Positions 63,124-64,000 of a DNA stretch of 64,000 nt are shown piece by piece. The DNA is from Aeromicrobium wangtongii (GTDB taxonomy: Bacteria; Actinomycetota; Actinomycetes; Propionibacteriales; Nocardioidaceae). The stretch covers positions 496,001-560,000 of the forward strand of contig NZ_CP102173.1 in the NCBI RefSeq assembly GCF_024584515.1, in the 5' to 3' direction. Under the pieces are notes generated by a model. That model was not told where the DNA came from. It saw nothing but the letters and a program-made list of their open reading frames with translations, and did no database searches. The position numbers were made by a program, and so were the translations under genes. Numbering within the stretch: position 1 is the first letter of the stretch; the number at the start of each line of letters is the position of its first letter.

Positions 63124-63513
63124 ATGGCGGTCGACCGGGTCGCCATCACCCCGGAGGCTGCGGACCTGCTCCGCAGCCTCCGGGACTCGCACGCCGTGCC
63201 GCTGATGTTCCACCAGTCGGGTGGGTGCTGCGACGGCTCCGCCCCGATGTGCTTCACGCAGGGCACCTTCCTCACCGGCCACCAGGACGTCCATCTCGGG
63301 GACCTGGTGTACGGCGGGCCGGAGCCGGCACCCGTGTGGATCTCGCGCGAGCAGTTCGCCTACTGGTCGCACACGCACATCACGATCGACGTCGTGCCGG
63401 GGCGCGGTGCGGGATTCTCGATCGAGGGCCCGACGGGCAACCGGTTCATCATCCGGTCGCGGGTGTTCACCGAGGAGGAGATGTCCGAGCTGGCGACGTA
63501 CGCGGCTCCGTGA
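63124..63513 (+). CDS. DUF779 protein
   Basis: A 129-residue protein of the DUF779 family, usually encoded next to acetaldehyde dehydrogenase. It has a cysteine cluster GGCCDGSAPMC near residues 35-45 that could bind a metal or be redox active, then the family block VWISREQFAYWSHTHITIDV and EGPTGNRFIIRSRVFT. Function is not established; a protective or assembly role for the dehydrogenase is possible. It lies 16 bases after the dehydrogenase gene and is likely in the same operon. Confidence 0.9.
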   Translation: MAVDRVAITPEAADLLRSLRDSHAVPLMFHQSGGCCDGSAPMCFTQGTFLTGHQDVHLGDLVYGGPEPAPVWISREQFAYWSHTHITIDVVPGRGAGFSIEGPTGNRFIIRSRVFTEEEMSELATYAAP

Positions 63514-63536
63514 CAGCCCGGGGTGAGGGTCGCGCG

Positions 63537-64000
63537 TCAGCGGTGCAGCGTCACCAGCTCGGAGCGCTCCGGGAACAGCGCCGTCAGCGCGATGTCGACG
63601 CCCTTGGACTTCAGCAGGCCGGTCAGCCGGTTGAGGGCCTCGGCGTCGTCGGTCGTGGAGCGCGCCAGCACGACCGAGTCGGACCGGGTGGCCAGTGCGA
63701 CCTTGTTGGCGTCCGAGGACAGGCGGGTCGTGTCGATGATGACGATCTCGCCGGCCCACGAGACCCGCTTCTTCTCGGTCGGCCAGCCGCGGCTGATCTT
63801 GCCCTCGTTGATCGCGCCGGCGTCGACGAAGCGCGCTGACCGGCCTCGGCGGGAGAGGGCGTCGACGAGCTCCTGGCCCGGTGTCAGCGCCCGACCCGGG
63901 TCGTCCTCGGCGTCGACCATGATCAGGAACGGGTCCTCGATGCCCAGATCGGCGGGGATCTTGAGCATGAAGGCCGCGATGTCCCAGGTGTCGGCGCGGT
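63537..64000 (-). CDS. Polysaccharide-export tyrosine kinase-like protein, N-terminus outside window
   Basis: About 154 residues are visible; the frame is open through the right edge. The segment GEIVIIDTTRLSSDANKVAL followed by SDSVVLARSTTDDAEALNRL resembles the C-terminal half of BY-kinase/CpsD-type ATPases, in which a DTPP-like motif precedes a Walker-like strand. The Walker A lysine, if present, would lie further right. It may regulate chain length or export of a surface polysaccharide related to the glycan genes at 54.9-59.1 kb. The assignment is tentative. Confidence 0.55.
   Translation of the reverse strand, partial: RADTWDIAAFMLKIPADLGIEDPFLIMVDAEDDPGRALTPGQELVDALSRRGRSARFVDAGAINEGKISRGWPTEKKRVSWAGEIVIIDTTRLSSDANKVALATRSDSVVLARSTTDDAEALNRLTGLLKSKGVDIALTALFPERSELVTLHR

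Overview
The window is about 64 kb of very GC-rich chromosomal DNA with tightly packed genes, many joined by 4-base ATGA or GTGA stop/start overlaps. The gene content points to an actinobacterium, most likely of the Nocardioidaceae (Aeromicrobium- or Nocardioides-like): coenzyme F420 genes (fbiA, fbiB), a heterodimeric lycopene cyclase (crtYc/crtYd), two DUF222-HNH proteins, a DUF3263 plus LytR_C pair, a CysO-type sulfur carrier, a stand-alone groEL behind a CIRCE operator, and many -10 boxes (TANNNT) placed 6-7 nt before the start codon, which suggests leaderless mRNAs. The genus is an inference; there is no rRNA to test it.

Layout. 1-4.7 kb: end of an ssuD-like monooxygenase, a membrane protein, an aldonolactone oxidase, a D-threonine-aldolase-like PLP enzyme and a lipoprotein. 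4.75-6.4 kb: tRNA-Thr followed by a DUF222-HNH gene and the tail of an IS30-family transposase. 6.4-9.0 kb: an NTF2-like protein, an F420-reductase-like protein and a GAF-PP2C phosphatase. 9.1-19.6 kb: a carotenoid locus in opposed blocks: idi and a CDP-alcohol phosphotransferase (+); a five-gene operon of a YihY-like protein, CrtA-like monooxygenase, CruF, glycosyltransferase and a second CrtI-type enzyme (-); crtYc-crtYd (+); crtE-crtI-crtB (-). No C50 prenyltransferase is seen, so a C40 carotenoid, one end cyclised and the other hydroxylated and glycosylated, is the simplest prediction.

19.7-30.9 kb: an endonuclease/exonuclease/phosphatase, fbiA-fbiB, fdhD, the second DUF222-HNH gene, an AI-2E-type permease, two divergent MFS genes with ung, and ald divergent from an Lrp-type regulator. 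30.9-41.7 kb: two acetyltransferases, an ASCH protein, a PLP decarboxylase, an MFS carrier, an ABC-F ATPase and the trehalose genes otsA and otsB, separated by a Gfo/Idh oxidoreductase, DUF3263 and LytR_C genes. 41.7-50.3 kb: a large inverted repeat, a SAM riboswitch ahead of thrC, cysO, a cold-shock gene with a clear terminator, an uncharacterised four-gene membrane/lipoprotein operon, a DHFR-like gene and CIRCE-groEL.

50.3-64 kb: a second inverted-repeat element, a MobA-like plus XdhC pair for molybdenum enzymes, kynA, an ABC exporter, a hexapeptide acyltransferase, a cell-surface glycan pair (tandem GT2 and a methyltransferase/kinase-like/coiled-coil protein resembling WbdD), a lipoprotein SurE, a GAF regulator with its probable target aldehyde dehydrogenase-DUF779 (linked by a shared GTGAC-N4-GTCAC operator), and the end of a protein resembling a capsule tyrosine kinase.

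The best candidates for undescribed biology are the four-gene operon at 44.1-47.9 kb, the WbdD-like chain regulator, the two palindromic repeat elements, the carotenoid tailoring operon and the operator shared by the GAF regulator and the aldehyde dehydrogenase.
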